Of a stretch of 64,000 nt of DNA, positions 18,488 to 27,445 are shown in pieces (the first letter of the stretch is position 1; each line of letters begins with the position of its first letter). The notes beneath the pieces are model-generated. The model had not been told where the DNA came from, ran no database searches, and saw only the letters and a list, made by a program, of their open reading frames with translations. Source of the stretch: an uncultured Sutterella sp. (GTDB lineage: Bacteria; Pseudomonadota; Gammaproteobacteria; Burkholderiales; Burkholderiaceae_F); assembly GCA_905194315.1 (NCBI GenBank), contig CAJJRX010000004.1, positions 39,335 through 103,334 on the forward strand. The letters run 5' to 3'. The translations under genes were made by a program, and so were the position numbers.

Positions 18488-19951
18488 TCAGTCTTTCATC
18501 AGCACGGCGGCAAAGAAGCCGTCAGTGTTGTGCACATGCGGGAGCATCTGGAAATAGTCTCCAAAACGTCCGGCAGCCTCGGGATCAAAGACGATGCCCT
18601 GCTGCGCGAGCACTTCCAGAGCCGGCACCACATGCCAGTCCGGATGTGCGGCGAGGAACGCCTCCACCACGTCTGTATTCTCGCGCTTGAGCATCGAGCA
18701 GGTGGCATAAACGAGACGTCCGCCCGACTTCACCAGCTTGGAGGCCTCCTCAAGCACATTCTTCTGAATGTCATTGATCCGGTCAAGCTCCTCGGGCGAA
18801 AGACGCCACTTGAGGTCAGGATTGCGGCGGAAGGTGCCCGTCCCGGTGCAGGGGGCGTCAACGAGCACACGGTCAAATTTGCCGTGCAGGCGCTTGACGC
18901 GATTATCCCTTTCATTGCGGATGGCCACCGGATGGACATTCGAGAGTCCCGCACGGCGCATGCGCGGCATCATGCCGTTGAGGCGCTTTTCATTGACATC
19001 GAACGCATACAGACGCCCCGTCGAGCGCATGAGCGCCCCCATGGCAAGCGTCTTGCCGCCGGCACCGGCGCAGAAGTCACAGATCATTTCACGACGGCGG
19101 GGCTGCATCAGACGGGCGATCAGCTGACTGCCCTCATCCTGCACATCCACCAGACCGTCTTTGTAGACCGGCCACTGGGTCAGTCCCGGCTTGGTCGGCA
19201 GACGGATGCCGTCCGGGCTGTACGGGGTGGCAAAAGCCTGCACACCGTTACGGGCGAGCTCGGCGAGCACATCCTCACGGCTGGCCTTCAACAGATTCAC
19301 TCGCAGATCAAGCGGCGCGCCTTCGAGCATCGCCGGGTAGAGCACTGCCGTATCGTCGTACTGCTGCTCGAGCAGGTCGTAGAGCCACTGCGGCAGCTCT
19401 GCACGGACATGCGCGGGAGCCTCTTCGATCTTCGCTTCAAGAATATTCTTCAGCGGGCCGGCCTCCTGACCGATCGCGTTTTCAGGAAGCGCCTCAATGC
19501 CGTGCTGACGCGCAAGGGTGACAAGCGCGGCAAGACGCGGCGCACGATCAGGGCGCACCGGACGCATCGCCCAGCGGATCGAGGCATAGTGGCGCAGAGC
19601 GTAGTAGATACCCTCGGCAATCAGACCGCGGTCACGCATGCCAAGCTGGGGATTGCTCTTGAAAAAGAGTTTCATGAGCACATCGGCAGGACCGTCGAGC
19701 TTGAGAATCACCGTGAGGGCACGCGTCAGTTCATCAACGATCAGACTCGTGATGCGAACCTGACCGGGGTTGAGCGGAGCCATACGCTTTTCAGGCGTCG
19801 TTCTGCCTTTGGCAAAACCCTGACGGGCAGCCTCGCGCTGACGCTTGCTTGCGGCGCGCTGACGCTCCGTACGGTTGCTGTCATCACGTTCGGTGCGACG
19901 CGTTTTGGGGCGTCCGAAGACATGACGTTTCGGGAAAGCATTTTCAGCCAT
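18488..19951 (-). CDS. RsmB/NOP-family rRNA cytosine-C5 methyltransferase
   Basis: This encodes 487 aa. A basic N-terminal leader (about 1-60) is followed by a NusB/RsmB-like region and a Rossmann SAM domain: CAGAGGKT (294-301), DAPC with C368 (release cysteine) and TCS with C418 (nucleophile). The FMU-type motif VDAPCTGTGTFRRNPD fits RsmB (m5C967 of 16S rRNA) or a close relative. It is usually beside fmt; here purN is next upstream instead, 75 bp away on the same strand. Exact target base is not certain. Confidence 0.88.
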   Translation of the reverse strand: MAENAFPKRHVFGRPKTRRTERDDSNRTERQRAASKRQREAARQGFAKGRTTPEKRMAPLNPGQVRITSLIVDELTRALTVILKLDGPADVLMKLFFKSNPQLGMRDRGLIAEGIYYALRHYASIRWAMRPVRPDRAPRLAALVTLARQHGIEALPENAIGQEAGPLKNILEAKIEEAPAHVRAELPQWLYDLLEQQYDDTAVLYPAMLEGAPLDLRVNLLKASREDVLAELARNGVQAFATPYSPDGIRLPTKPGLTQWPVYKDGLVDVQDEGSQLIARLMQPRRREMICDFCAGAGGKTLAMGALMRSTGRLYAFDVNEKRLNGMMPRMRRAGLSNVHPVAIRNERDNRVKRLHGKFDRVLVDAPCTGTGTFRRNPDLKWRLSPEELDRINDIQKNVLEEASKLVKSGGRLVYATCSMLKRENTDVVEAFLAAHPDWHVVPALEVLAQQGIVFDPEAAGRFGDYFQMLPHVHNTDGFFAAVLMKD

Positions 19952-20026
19952 AGTTTTCTTTTCTCTATTTCAGGGGAGTGATGACCGGGCGGACCTTTCC
20001 GCTGACAGCCGGTTCACTCCGGGTTA

Positions 20027-20677
20027 TCAGTTTCCGAGGATGGTGAGTTCGCGTGCGGTTTCATCGTCGCACACGCAGCGGCCGTCCTCAAGGCGGATGC
20101 GTCCTTCGACAAGAGCCTTCACACAACGCGGATACAGTTTGTGTTCAAGGGCCAGCCCGCGATGCGCCAGCGTATCGGGATCATCCGAGGGCAGCACCGG
20201 CACGATAGCCTGTCCGATGATGGCGCCGCCATCAAGCACGGGGCTCACAAAGTGCACGGTCGAACCGTGTACACGGCAGCCCGCGGCAATGGCACGCGCA
20301 TGGGTATCGAGTCCGGGAAACAGCGGAAGGATGGCCGGATGAATATTGAGGATGCGCCCTTCGAAACGGCGGACAAACTTCTCCGTCAGAATACGCATGA
20401 AACCGGCCAGAACCACCACATCGGGGTTATACGACGCGACACGCTCAGCGAGCGCCTCATCAAAAGCCTCACGGGAGGCAAAAGCCTTGTGATCAATCGC
20501 CACCGCCTCAATCTGATTCGCACGGGCAGTCTCAAGTCCGGCCGCTTCGGGGCGGTTGCTGATCACTGCGGCAATCCGCGCTCCGGAGGTTTCCGGCCAA
20601 TTTTCCTCGCGGGACGTGCGCAGAATCGCTTCAAAATTGCTGCCGCGGCCCGAGATCAAGATAACGATGTTTTTCAC
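20027..20677 (-). CDS. purN: Phosphoribosylglycinamide formyltransferase
   Basis: This encodes 216 aa. The GTG start at 20677 is set by AGGAGG six bases upstream and by the family N-terminus (KNIVILISGRGSN); the longer frame to 20803 is unsupported. Active-site pieces are visible: SNRPEA, AGFMRILT, the catalytic NIHPAILPLFPG, and HFVSPVLDGGAIIGQ. It transfers formyl from 10-formyl-THF to GAR in purine synthesis. It lies just upstream of the RNA methyltransferase gene on the minus strand. Confidence 0.95.
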   Translation of the reverse strand: MKNIVILISGRGSNFEAILRTSREENWPETSGARIAAVISNRPEAAGLETARANQIEAVAIDHKAFASREAFDEALAERVASYNPDVVVLAGFMRILTEKFVRRFEGRILNIHPAILPLFPGLDTHARAIAAGCRVHGSTVHFVSPVLDGGAIIGQAIVPVLPSDDPDTLAHRGLALEHKLYPRCVKALVEGRIRLEDGRCVCDDETARELTILGN

Positions 20678-20851
20678 AAAGCCTCCTGTGCTTTGTCGTG
20701 AAGAGTTTCTGGCGGGCATTCCTGCCGGCTTTGCCGTGCGGGCACTGCAAAGTGCCGCTCCGGGCGCAGCCGGCGACGCCCAAGGTGGAATTGTCGCGCT
20801 CATTGTATCGTGTATTTCACCTAGACCGCGGGTTTTCTCTCAGAAATTCCG

Positions 20852-20857
20852 TATAAT
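20852..20857 (+). promoter_or_regulatory. -10 box upstream of ribF
   Basis: TATAAT lies 42 bp before the ribF start. No good -35 is seen at 16-18 bp. The leader is too short for an FMN riboswitch. Confidence 0.45.
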
Positions 20858-20899
20858 CAAAAATCAGTTTCTTTTTTTACCTTAACTGTCCTTGAAGCA

Positions 20900-21859
20900 A
20901 TGCGAGTTTTCCGTGGTTTGCCCAATCCCCTGCTGAGACGCCCTTCGGCTGTTGCCATCGGCAACTTTGACGGCGTACACCTGGGACACCAGAGTCTGCT
21001 GGAGACGGTCTGCAAAGCTGCTCACGAGAGAGGTCTTGTGCCCAGCGTCGTGACCTTTGAACCTCACCCCAAAGACTACTTCGGACACGGCAGCTCGATC
21101 GCCCGCATCTCCACGCTTTACGACAAGGTGCTGCGCATTCTCGAAACAGGGATCGAACGTGTCTACATCCTCCCTTTCAATCACTCGCTTGCGAGTCTGA
21201 GTGCACAGGATTTCGTCACCAGAGTTCTCATTCAGGGACTTGAGGCCTACTGGGTAACCGTCGGAGAGAACTTCCGCTTCGGCAGCGACCGGTCGGGTTC
21301 CGTGGAAACACTCGAGCAGATGAGCAAGACGCATCCCTTCGAGCTCTACGTGCAGCCGCTGGTTTTCCATGCCGACAGCCGCATCAGCTCCACGCGTGTG
21401 CGCGAGGCACTCAAAGCGGGGGATCTGTTCGAGGCACATCAGATGCTGGGACGCCCCTACTCGATGACCGGCCGCGTGATTCACGGGGCGGAACTCGGTC
21501 GCACACTGGGTTTTCCCACCCTTAACATGGCCCCTATTCCGCCGGGATCTCATGCGCACCCTGCCGTCGACGGCATTTTTGCCGTGCGCGTGCGAGGGCT
21601 CTCGAGCGCGCCGCTCAACGCTGTTGCCAGTATCGGGGTCAAGCCCACGGTGGCCGCTGACGGGCGCTATCTGCTCGAGACCCATGTCTTTGACTGGAAA
21701 GGGGATGCTTACGGGCGCCTCATAGAGGTGGAATTTGTAGAACGCCTTCGCGGCGAGAAAAAGTTTTCCGGGCTCGAAGAACTTCGGGCCGCAATTGAAT
21801 CCGACGCAAATCGTGCCCGCCGGATTCTTGGCTGTCCCCTGCCGGAGACGCCACAGTAA
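20900..21859 (+). CDS. ribF: Bifunctional riboflavin kinase / FAD synthetase
   Basis: This encodes 319 aa. The N-terminal FMN adenylyltransferase half shows AIGNFDGVHLGHQSLL and the SSTRVREAL motif (about 155). The C-terminal kinase half shows GRVIHGAELGRTLGFPTLN and the SIGVKPT loop. It makes FMN and FAD in the cytoplasm. It heads a plus-strand cluster, ribF-ileS-lspA, conserved in many Gram-negatives. The ribosome binding site is weak (GAAG). Confidence 0.96.
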   Translation: MRVFRGLPNPLLRRPSAVAIGNFDGVHLGHQSLLETVCKAAHERGLVPSVVTFEPHPKDYFGHGSSIARISTLYDKVLRILETGIERVYILPFNHSLASLSAQDFVTRVLIQGLEAYWVTVGENFRFGSDRSGSVETLEQMSKTHPFELYVQPLVFHADSRISSTRVREALKAGDLFEAHQMLGRPYSMTGRVIHGAELGRTLGFPTLNMAPIPPGSHAHPAVDGIFAVRVRGLSSAPLNAVASIGVKPTVAADGRYLLETHVFDWKGDAYGRLIEVEFVERLRGEKKFSGLEELRAAIESDANRARRILGCPLPETPQ

Positions 21860-21930
21860 GCCGGTGTACGGCTTTACGCAGAGCACGCTGATTAATCAAC
21901 TGAAGAGCCCGAGGGGGCCAGGAGATTCCT

Positions 21931-24801
21931 ATGGCAAAAGATGCCACCGCGGCGGACAACGCCGATTCCAAGAAGTATCCCCTTAATCTGCCGGATACCC
22001 CTTTTCCCATGCGCGGTAACCTCGCTCAGCGCGAACCTGCCTGGATTAAAGCCTGGGAGGAATCGCATCTGTACGAACGAATTATTGAAGCCCGCCGCGA
22101 CCTCAAGAAGTTTGTCCTTCATGACGGTCCTCCGTATGCCAACGGCGCCATTCACGTCGGCCACGCCGTGAACAAGATTCTCAAGGACATGATCGCCAAG
22201 GAAAAACTCCTTGAAGGATTTAACGCACCTTACGTTCCGGGCTGGGACTGCCACGGGATGCCGATTGAAGTGCAGATCGAAAAGCTGCACGGCAAGAACC
22301 TCCCTGTTGACCAGACGCAGCACCTTGCCCGCGAATACGCCATGGAGCAGAGCCTGCTGCAGCTGGCTGACTTCAAACGTCTGGGCGTGCTCGGTTTCTG
22401 GAACAATCCCTACCGCACGATGCGCTATGTCAACGAGGCTGAAGAAATCCGTGTGCTCAAGCGCATCATGGAAAAAGGCTTCGTGTACCGCGGTCTCAAA
22501 CCGGTGAACTGGTGTTTTGACTGCCAGTCCGCCCTTGCTGAAGCTGAAGTGGAATATAAGGACGTTGACAGCTACACGATCGACGTGGCCTTTGAACTCG
22601 ATGACAGCGACAGGGACCGTGTGAGCAAGGCCTTCGGTGCCGAACTCACCAAGCCCATCTACGTGGTGATCTGGACAACAACGCCCTGGACGATCCCGTC
22701 CAACCAGGCTCTCAACGTTCATCCCGAACTTGAATACGCCCTCGTTGACATCGGTGACCGTCTGGTGATTCTGGCTGCAAGTCTGGTTGAAGAGTCACTC
22801 AAGCGCTTCGGCAAGACCGGCAGCGTGGTTGGCACCACCGCCGGTGTGAACCTTGATCATGTGAAGTTCCACCATCCGCTCTACAACCTTGAAGCCGGCT
22901 ACCGCCGTCTCTCCCCGGTGTTCCTCGCCGAGTATGTGGACGCAAGCGCCGGTACGGGCATTGTGCACTCCGCACCCGCCTACGGTATGGACGACTTCAT
23001 CTCCTGCAAGAACAACGGCTTTACCAACGACGACATCCTCACCCCGGTAACGGGTGACGGGACGTACTCGGCGGATCTGCCCCTTTTCGGCGGCATGAAC
23101 ATCTGGGCCGCCCAGCCCAAGATCTGCGAAGCACTCAATCTCGCAGGCAACCTGCTCAGCCAGGGCAAGATGAACCACAGCTACATGCACTGCTGGCGCC
23201 ACAAGACGCCGCTCATCTACCGTGCAACGAATCAGTGGTTTGTTCGCATGGATGCGCCTGATGCCGATACCAGAAGCGTGATTCCGACGGACTTCAACGA
23301 ATACACCCTGCGTGAGAAGGCCCTCGAAGGCGTCAAGAACACGAAGTTCTTCCCGGCCTGGGGTATCAACCGTCTTTATTCGATGATTGAAAACCGCCCC
23401 GACTGGTGCATCTCGCGTCAGCGCAACTGGGGTGTGCCGCTGCCCTTCTTTATGCACAAGGTCACGGGCGAACTCCATCCGGACACCCTCAAGATCATGG
23501 ATCGTGTGATCGAAATGGTCGAGAAGGAAGGTATCGAAGCCTGGGCCCGCGCCAAGCCTGAGGATTTCCTCGGTGAAGAGGCAAAAGACTACGTGCGCTC
23601 GACGGACATTCTCGACGTGTGGTTTGACTCCGGTACGACCCACTGGACGGTGCTTCGCGGCAGTCACAAGGATGAGCTTGCCTTCCCGGCTGACCTCTAT
23701 CTTGAAGGCTCCGACCAGCACCGCGGCTGGTTCCACTCCTCGCTGCTCACGAGCGTGATGCTCGACGGCCGTCCGCCTTATGACATGCTGCTCACCCACG
23801 GTTTCGTCGTGGACGAAAAGGGTGAAAAGATGTCCAAGTCCAAGGGCAACATCGTGCGTCCGCAGGAAATCAGCGAAAAATTCGGCGCTGAAATTCTCCG
23901 TCTCTGGGTGGGCTCAACCGACTACTCGGGCGAACTGCGTCTGGGTCAGACGATTCTCAAGCGCGTGGTGGAAAGCTACCGCCGTCTGCGTAACACGCTC
24001 CGGTTCCTGCTCGCCAACACGTCTGACTTCGATCCGGCCAAAGATATGCTCCCCATTGCCGAGCTTGCCGAACTTGACCGCTGGGCAGTCGCTTATACCG
24101 AACAGTTCCAGCAGCAGGTGCTCGCCGAATACAAGGAGTTCCGTTTCCACAATGTCTCGAACCTGCTTCAGACCTTTGCCTCAACGGACCTCGGCGGCTT
24201 CTACCTTGATGTGCTCAAGGACCGTCTGTACACGACAGCCCCTGACAGCAAGGCCCGCCGCTCGGCTCAGACGGCTCTGTATCTGATCACGAAGACGTTC
24301 CTGCGTCTGATCGCCCCGATCCTCTCGTTTACCGCTGAAGAGGCCTTTGCCATCTTCTCGCTCAACGAGATCGGTTCGATCTTCGCAGAAAAATTCGAGC
24401 CGCTGCCCGCAGTCGACAACGCTGAAGAACTGCTCGCCAAGTGGGCCCGCATCCGTGCCGTGCGCTCCGACCTGCAGAAGGCCATCGAAGAGCAGCGCGA
24501 ACAGAACGCTCTGGGCTCCTCCCTGCAGGCGAACGCCCGCATTGAAGTGCCGCAGGATCTGTACAACGATCTCGCAAGCCTCGGCGATGAGCTGCGCTTT
24601 GTGATGATCGTCAGTGCTGTGGAACTCGTCAGAAGCGCTGATGATCAGACGCACCTCTGCGTGACGGTCTCGGGCGAACAGAAGTGCGCACGCTGCTGGC
24701 ATTATGTGCCCGGTGTTGGCAGCAATGCCGAACACCCGACGCTGTGCCCGCGCTGCGTGAGCAACCTCTTCGGTGCCGGCGAAAAGCGTCTCTTTGCGTA
24801 A
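21931..24801 (+). CDS. ileS: Isoleucyl-tRNA synthetase
   Basis: This encodes 956 aa, with start ATG 21931 after GGAGATTCCT. It is a class I synthetase: HVGH (75-78) in place of HIGH, an editing CP1 domain with the TTPWTIPSNQAL motif, KMSKS (633-637), an anticodon-binding domain, and a C-terminal zinc finger (C919, C922, C939, C942). The presence of the zinc tail and HVGH place it in the bacterial type 1 group. It charges tRNA-Ile, including the lysidine-modified tRNA-Ile2. lspA follows after 27 bp. Confidence 0.97.
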   Translation: MAKDATAADNADSKKYPLNLPDTPFPMRGNLAQREPAWIKAWEESHLYERIIEARRDLKKFVLHDGPPYANGAIHVGHAVNKILKDMIAKEKLLEGFNAPYVPGWDCHGMPIEVQIEKLHGKNLPVDQTQHLAREYAMEQSLLQLADFKRLGVLGFWNNPYRTMRYVNEAEEIRVLKRIMEKGFVYRGLKPVNWCFDCQSALAEAEVEYKDVDSYTIDVAFELDDSDRDRVSKAFGAELTKPIYVVIWTTTPWTIPSNQALNVHPELEYALVDIGDRLVILAASLVEESLKRFGKTGSVVGTTAGVNLDHVKFHHPLYNLEAGYRRLSPVFLAEYVDASAGTGIVHSAPAYGMDDFISCKNNGFTNDDILTPVTGDGTYSADLPLFGGMNIWAAQPKICEALNLAGNLLSQGKMNHSYMHCWRHKTPLIYRATNQWFVRMDAPDADTRSVIPTDFNEYTLREKALEGVKNTKFFPAWGINRLYSMIENRPDWCISRQRNWGVPLPFFMHKVTGELHPDTLKIMDRVIEMVEKEGIEAWARAKPEDFLGEEAKDYVRSTDILDVWFDSGTTHWTVLRGSHKDELAFPADLYLEGSDQHRGWFHSSLLTSVMLDGRPPYDMLLTHGFVVDEKGEKMSKSKGNIVRPQEISEKFGAEILRLWVGSTDYSGELRLGQTILKRVVESYRRLRNTLRFLLANTSDFDPAKDMLPIAELAELDRWAVAYTEQFQQQVLAEYKEFRFHNVSNLLQTFASTDLGGFYLDVLKDRLYTTAPDSKARRSAQTALYLITKTFLRLIAPILSFTAEEAFAIFSLNEIGSIFAEKFEPLPAVDNAEELLAKWARIRAVRSDLQKAIEEQREQNALGSSLQANARIEVPQDLYNDLASLGDELRFVMIVSAVELVRSADDQTHLCVTVSGEQKCARCWHYVPGVGSNAEHPTLCPRCVSNLFGAGEKRLFA

Positions 24802-24828
24802 CCGCTCTTACTGGGAGAAACACACTTT

Positions 24829-25335
24829 ATGGCCTCAAACAACCGCAGTGCTGTCAACCGTGGCAAGTTTGCACTCTTCATGGTCTATGCCGGCCTCGTT
24901 TTCGGTCTGGATCAGTGGACGAAGTACTTCTTTGCCCATGCGTTTGAATGGGGCCAGGTGTCTCCCGTCTTCCCCGGTTTCAACCTTGTTCTGGCCATCA
25001 ACCGGGGAGCGGCCTTTTCGTTTCTCTCGCAGGCGGGCGGATGGCAGCGCTGGCTGTTCAGCCTGATCGCAATCGCTGTGATCGTGGTGCTCTTGCGCCT
25101 GCTCTGGCGCCACAGCGCATATACGCTCTTCGGGCTTTCTCTGGCCTCGATTATCTCGGGTGCGCTGGGAAACCTTGTGGACCGTATGATGCGCGGCTAT
25201 GTGATCGACTTTCTCGACTTCTACTGGAACGGCTATCACTGGCCCGCGTTTAACGTGGCCGACATTGCCATCTGTGCGGGAGCCGGACTGCTGATCCTTG
25301 ATGAGGTGCTCGGGCTGCGCAACCGCCGAAAATAA
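24829..25335 (+). CDS. lspA: Prolipoprotein signal peptidase (signal peptidase II)
   Basis: This encodes 168 aa, with GGGAG 13 bases before the ATG. Four hydrophobic helices are apparent. Conserved catalytic aspartates are in VIDF (D127) and NVAD (D145), with GNLVDR between helices. It cleaves diacylated prolipoproteins in the inner membrane. Its client nearby would be the lipoprotein at 44503. It is the last gene of the ribF-ileS-lspA unit. Confidence 0.95.
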   Translation: MASNNRSAVNRGKFALFMVYAGLVFGLDQWTKYFFAHAFEWGQVSPVFPGFNLVLAINRGAAFSFLSQAGGWQRWLFSLIAIAVIVVLLRLLWRHSAYTLFGLSLASIISGALGNLVDRMMRGYVIDFLDFYWNGYHWPAFNVADIAICAGAGLLILDEVLGLRNRRK

Positions 25336-25353
25336 CGCAGACAAGTGATTTTC

Positions 25354-25392
25354 AAACCGCTCCGGCTTCTCAGCCGGGGCGGTTTTTTTGCC
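25354..25392 (+). terminator. Terminator of ribF-ileS-lspA
   Basis: The stem AAACCGCTCCGGCT/AGCCGGGGCGGTTT is 14 bp (one wobble) with a 4-nt loop and a run of seven T, 18 bp past lspA. Confidence 0.9.
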
Positions 25393-25452
25393 TGCACCAT
25401 GGAGCTAAAGCGTTTGCGTGGCATTTTGCAACATTTTTATAAATGTAATGAA

Positions 25453-25481
25453 TTGAGATAATCTATCGATATCTTTACAAT
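25453..25481 (+). promoter_or_regulatory. Sigma-70 promoter of the antiporter gene
   Basis: TTGAGA, 17 bp, TACAAT: the best-spaced sigma-70 promoter in the window. It lies 92 bp before the preferred ATG in an AT-rich pocket that follows the lspA terminator. Confidence 0.7.
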
Positions 25482-25572
25482 AATACGAATCATTCACCGC
25501 TCCTCAGTAGCGCAACGCTAAATCCACGGAGTGGGCCTCGACAAACTCAAAAAAAAGGAAGCCCCACCACCT

Positions 25573-27321
25573 ATGGAACACTCTCTGCCGCTTATTTCAA
25601 CGCTGGTCATCGCCTTTACCCTCGCCCTGATCTTCGGTTTTATCGCCGAACGTTTTTTCCGTTCTCCCCCGCTTGTCGGCTATCTGCTTGCCGGTATTGC
25701 CGCCGGGAAATACACGCCCGGCGTGTATGCGGATCCGGCGCTTGCGAGCCAGCTCTCTGAAATCGGCGTCATGCTTCTGATGTTCGGTGTCGGGCTGCAT
25801 TTCTCTTTCAAGGATCTGCTCAAAGTCAAAGGCATTGCAGTGTCAGGAGCCGTTCTGCAGATGTTTTTCGCCACCCTGCTCGGCGGACTGGCTGCACACT
25901 TTTTCTGGGACTGGAACTGGGGGCGGGCGCTCGTTCTCGGTCTGTGTCTCTCGTGCGCTTCCACCGTCGTGCTGATCAAGGCGCTGGAGGTGCGCGGTAT
26001 TCTCAACTCGATGGACGGGCAGATTGCCGTTGGCTGGCTGGTTGTCGAGGATATTGCCACCGTGCTCATCCTGGTGCTGCTGCCGGTGATCGCCGGACTC
26101 ACCCGTGCCGAACCCGGCACGGTTGTCACCGCACGTGATGTGCTCTGGCAGATCGGGCTCACCATTTTCAATGTGAGCGCCTTTGTTGCCACCATGCTTG
26201 TCGCCGGCAAGCGTGTCCTGCCGTGGGCACTGCGTGAAATTGCCAGAACAGGCTCGCGCGAACTCTTCACGCTGTTCATTCTGGCGATTGCTGTGGGTGT
26301 TGCCTACGGTGCATCGGAGATTTTTCACGTCAGCTTCGCACTCGGCGCGTTCTTCGCCGGAGCCGTGATGCGCGAATCGAGTTTCTCACACCGCGCAGCC
26401 ACCGAGACACTGCCGTTTCAGGATGCCTTTTCGGTGCTGTTTTTCGTCGGTGTGGGCATGCTCTTTGACTGGCACATCCTCATCGAGGCGCCGCTGCATG
26501 TGCTCACCGTTCTGCTCATTATTCTGCTCGGCAAATCCGCGGTGGCCTTCTCGCTCGTGCACCTGATGAAGTACCCTCTGCACACGTCACTTACTGTGAG
26601 CGCCGCGCTTGCCCAGATCGGGGAATTCTCCTTTATTCTGGTCGTGCAGGCGCAGACACTCAATCTTGCTGATGACTATGTGCTTAACCTCATTGTGGGT
26701 GCCGCCATTCTCTCGATTGCCCTCAACCCGGTGGTCTTCTACCTCATTCCGAAGATCAAGGAAGCGATGATAAAGCGCTGGAGCTGGGTACAGGAGGCGA
26801 GCCGTCGCGAGGGTCCCTTCAAGGTGCTCACCGAAGAGGCGCATAGCAAAAGTGCCGAACCGGTTGTGGTCATCGGAGACAGCCGCTCCTGTCTCTTTCT
26901 CGTGCGCACACTCGCCACGGGTGGTGTGCCGGTCGTGGCGGTTGTGCCGCATCAGGACATTGCCGATCAGCTCGACGCGGAGGATTTCAGTGTGATTGTC
27001 GGCTCGGCCACCGACCCGCAGACACTGATGAATGCACGGGTGCTCCATGCCCGGCAGCTCATTCTCTTTGGCAACACAACCGAGGCGCTGCGCGTGGTGG
27101 AAATTACGCATACACTCAACCGGGATCTGCCGATCACAGTCGTCGGCAAGGATCCCGCCTTGTGGGAGGAGCTGCCTCAGCAGCCCAACCTCTCCTTTAT
27201 CAATGCCCGTGAGGCGGCAATGCTGGCAACGGCTGACGCTGTGCGTTATGCACTCAGACACGGCAAGCCGGCAGGCAAACCGATCGGCAAGGTTCTCAAA
27301 CAGGCCGATGCCGCAGAGTAA
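25573..27321 (+). CDS. CPA2 cation:proton antiporter, YbaL/KefB-like, with a degenerate RCK (TrkA-N) domain
   Basis: This encodes 582 aa. ATG 25573 (MEHSLPLISTLVIAF) aligns with the YbaL N-terminus as I recall it; a GTG 42 bp upstream gives 14 extra residues with no fit. Residues 1-390 hold about 12 membrane helices of the Na+/H+ exchanger fold (PPLVGYLLAG; GVMLLMFGVGLHFS). Residues 430-560 are a TrkA-N/RCK-like domain, but the nucleotide-binding GxGxxG is replaced by GDSRSC (435-440), so regulation by NAD(H) looks impaired. It probably exchanges K+ or Na+ for H+ in the inner membrane. It is monocistronic. Confidence 0.87.
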   Translation: MEHSLPLISTLVIAFTLALIFGFIAERFFRSPPLVGYLLAGIAAGKYTPGVYADPALASQLSEIGVMLLMFGVGLHFSFKDLLKVKGIAVSGAVLQMFFATLLGGLAAHFFWDWNWGRALVLGLCLSCASTVVLIKALEVRGILNSMDGQIAVGWLVVEDIATVLILVLLPVIAGLTRAEPGTVVTARDVLWQIGLTIFNVSAFVATMLVAGKRVLPWALREIARTGSRELFTLFILAIAVGVAYGASEIFHVSFALGAFFAGAVMRESSFSHRAATETLPFQDAFSVLFFVGVGMLFDWHILIEAPLHVLTVLLIILLGKSAVAFSLVHLMKYPLHTSLTVSAALAQIGEFSFILVVQAQTLNLADDYVLNLIVGAAILSIALNPVVFYLIPKIKEAMIKRWSWVQEASRREGPFKVLTEEAHSKSAEPVVVIGDSRSCLFLVRTLATGGVPVVAVVPHQDIADQLDAEDFSVIVGSATDPQTLMNARVLHARQLILFGNTTEALRVVEITHTLNRDLPITVVGKDPALWEELPQQPNLSFINAREAAMLATADAVRYALRHGKPAGKPIGKVLKQADAAE

Positions 27322-27445
27322 TGCGGTTTCCTGCGGGAGGTATTCCGTGCTGCCGGTGGGACGCCCGGTGGCAAAACCGCTATACTCAGCCTTAACGTTA
27401 ACCGAATAAAGTGTCCTGCCCTTCCGGGCGGGACGCTGCAGAGCT

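Noticed and set aside
20678..20899. FMN riboswitch before ribF
   Set aside because: The -10 box is 42 bp before the start, leaving no room; no conserved RFN elements were seen.
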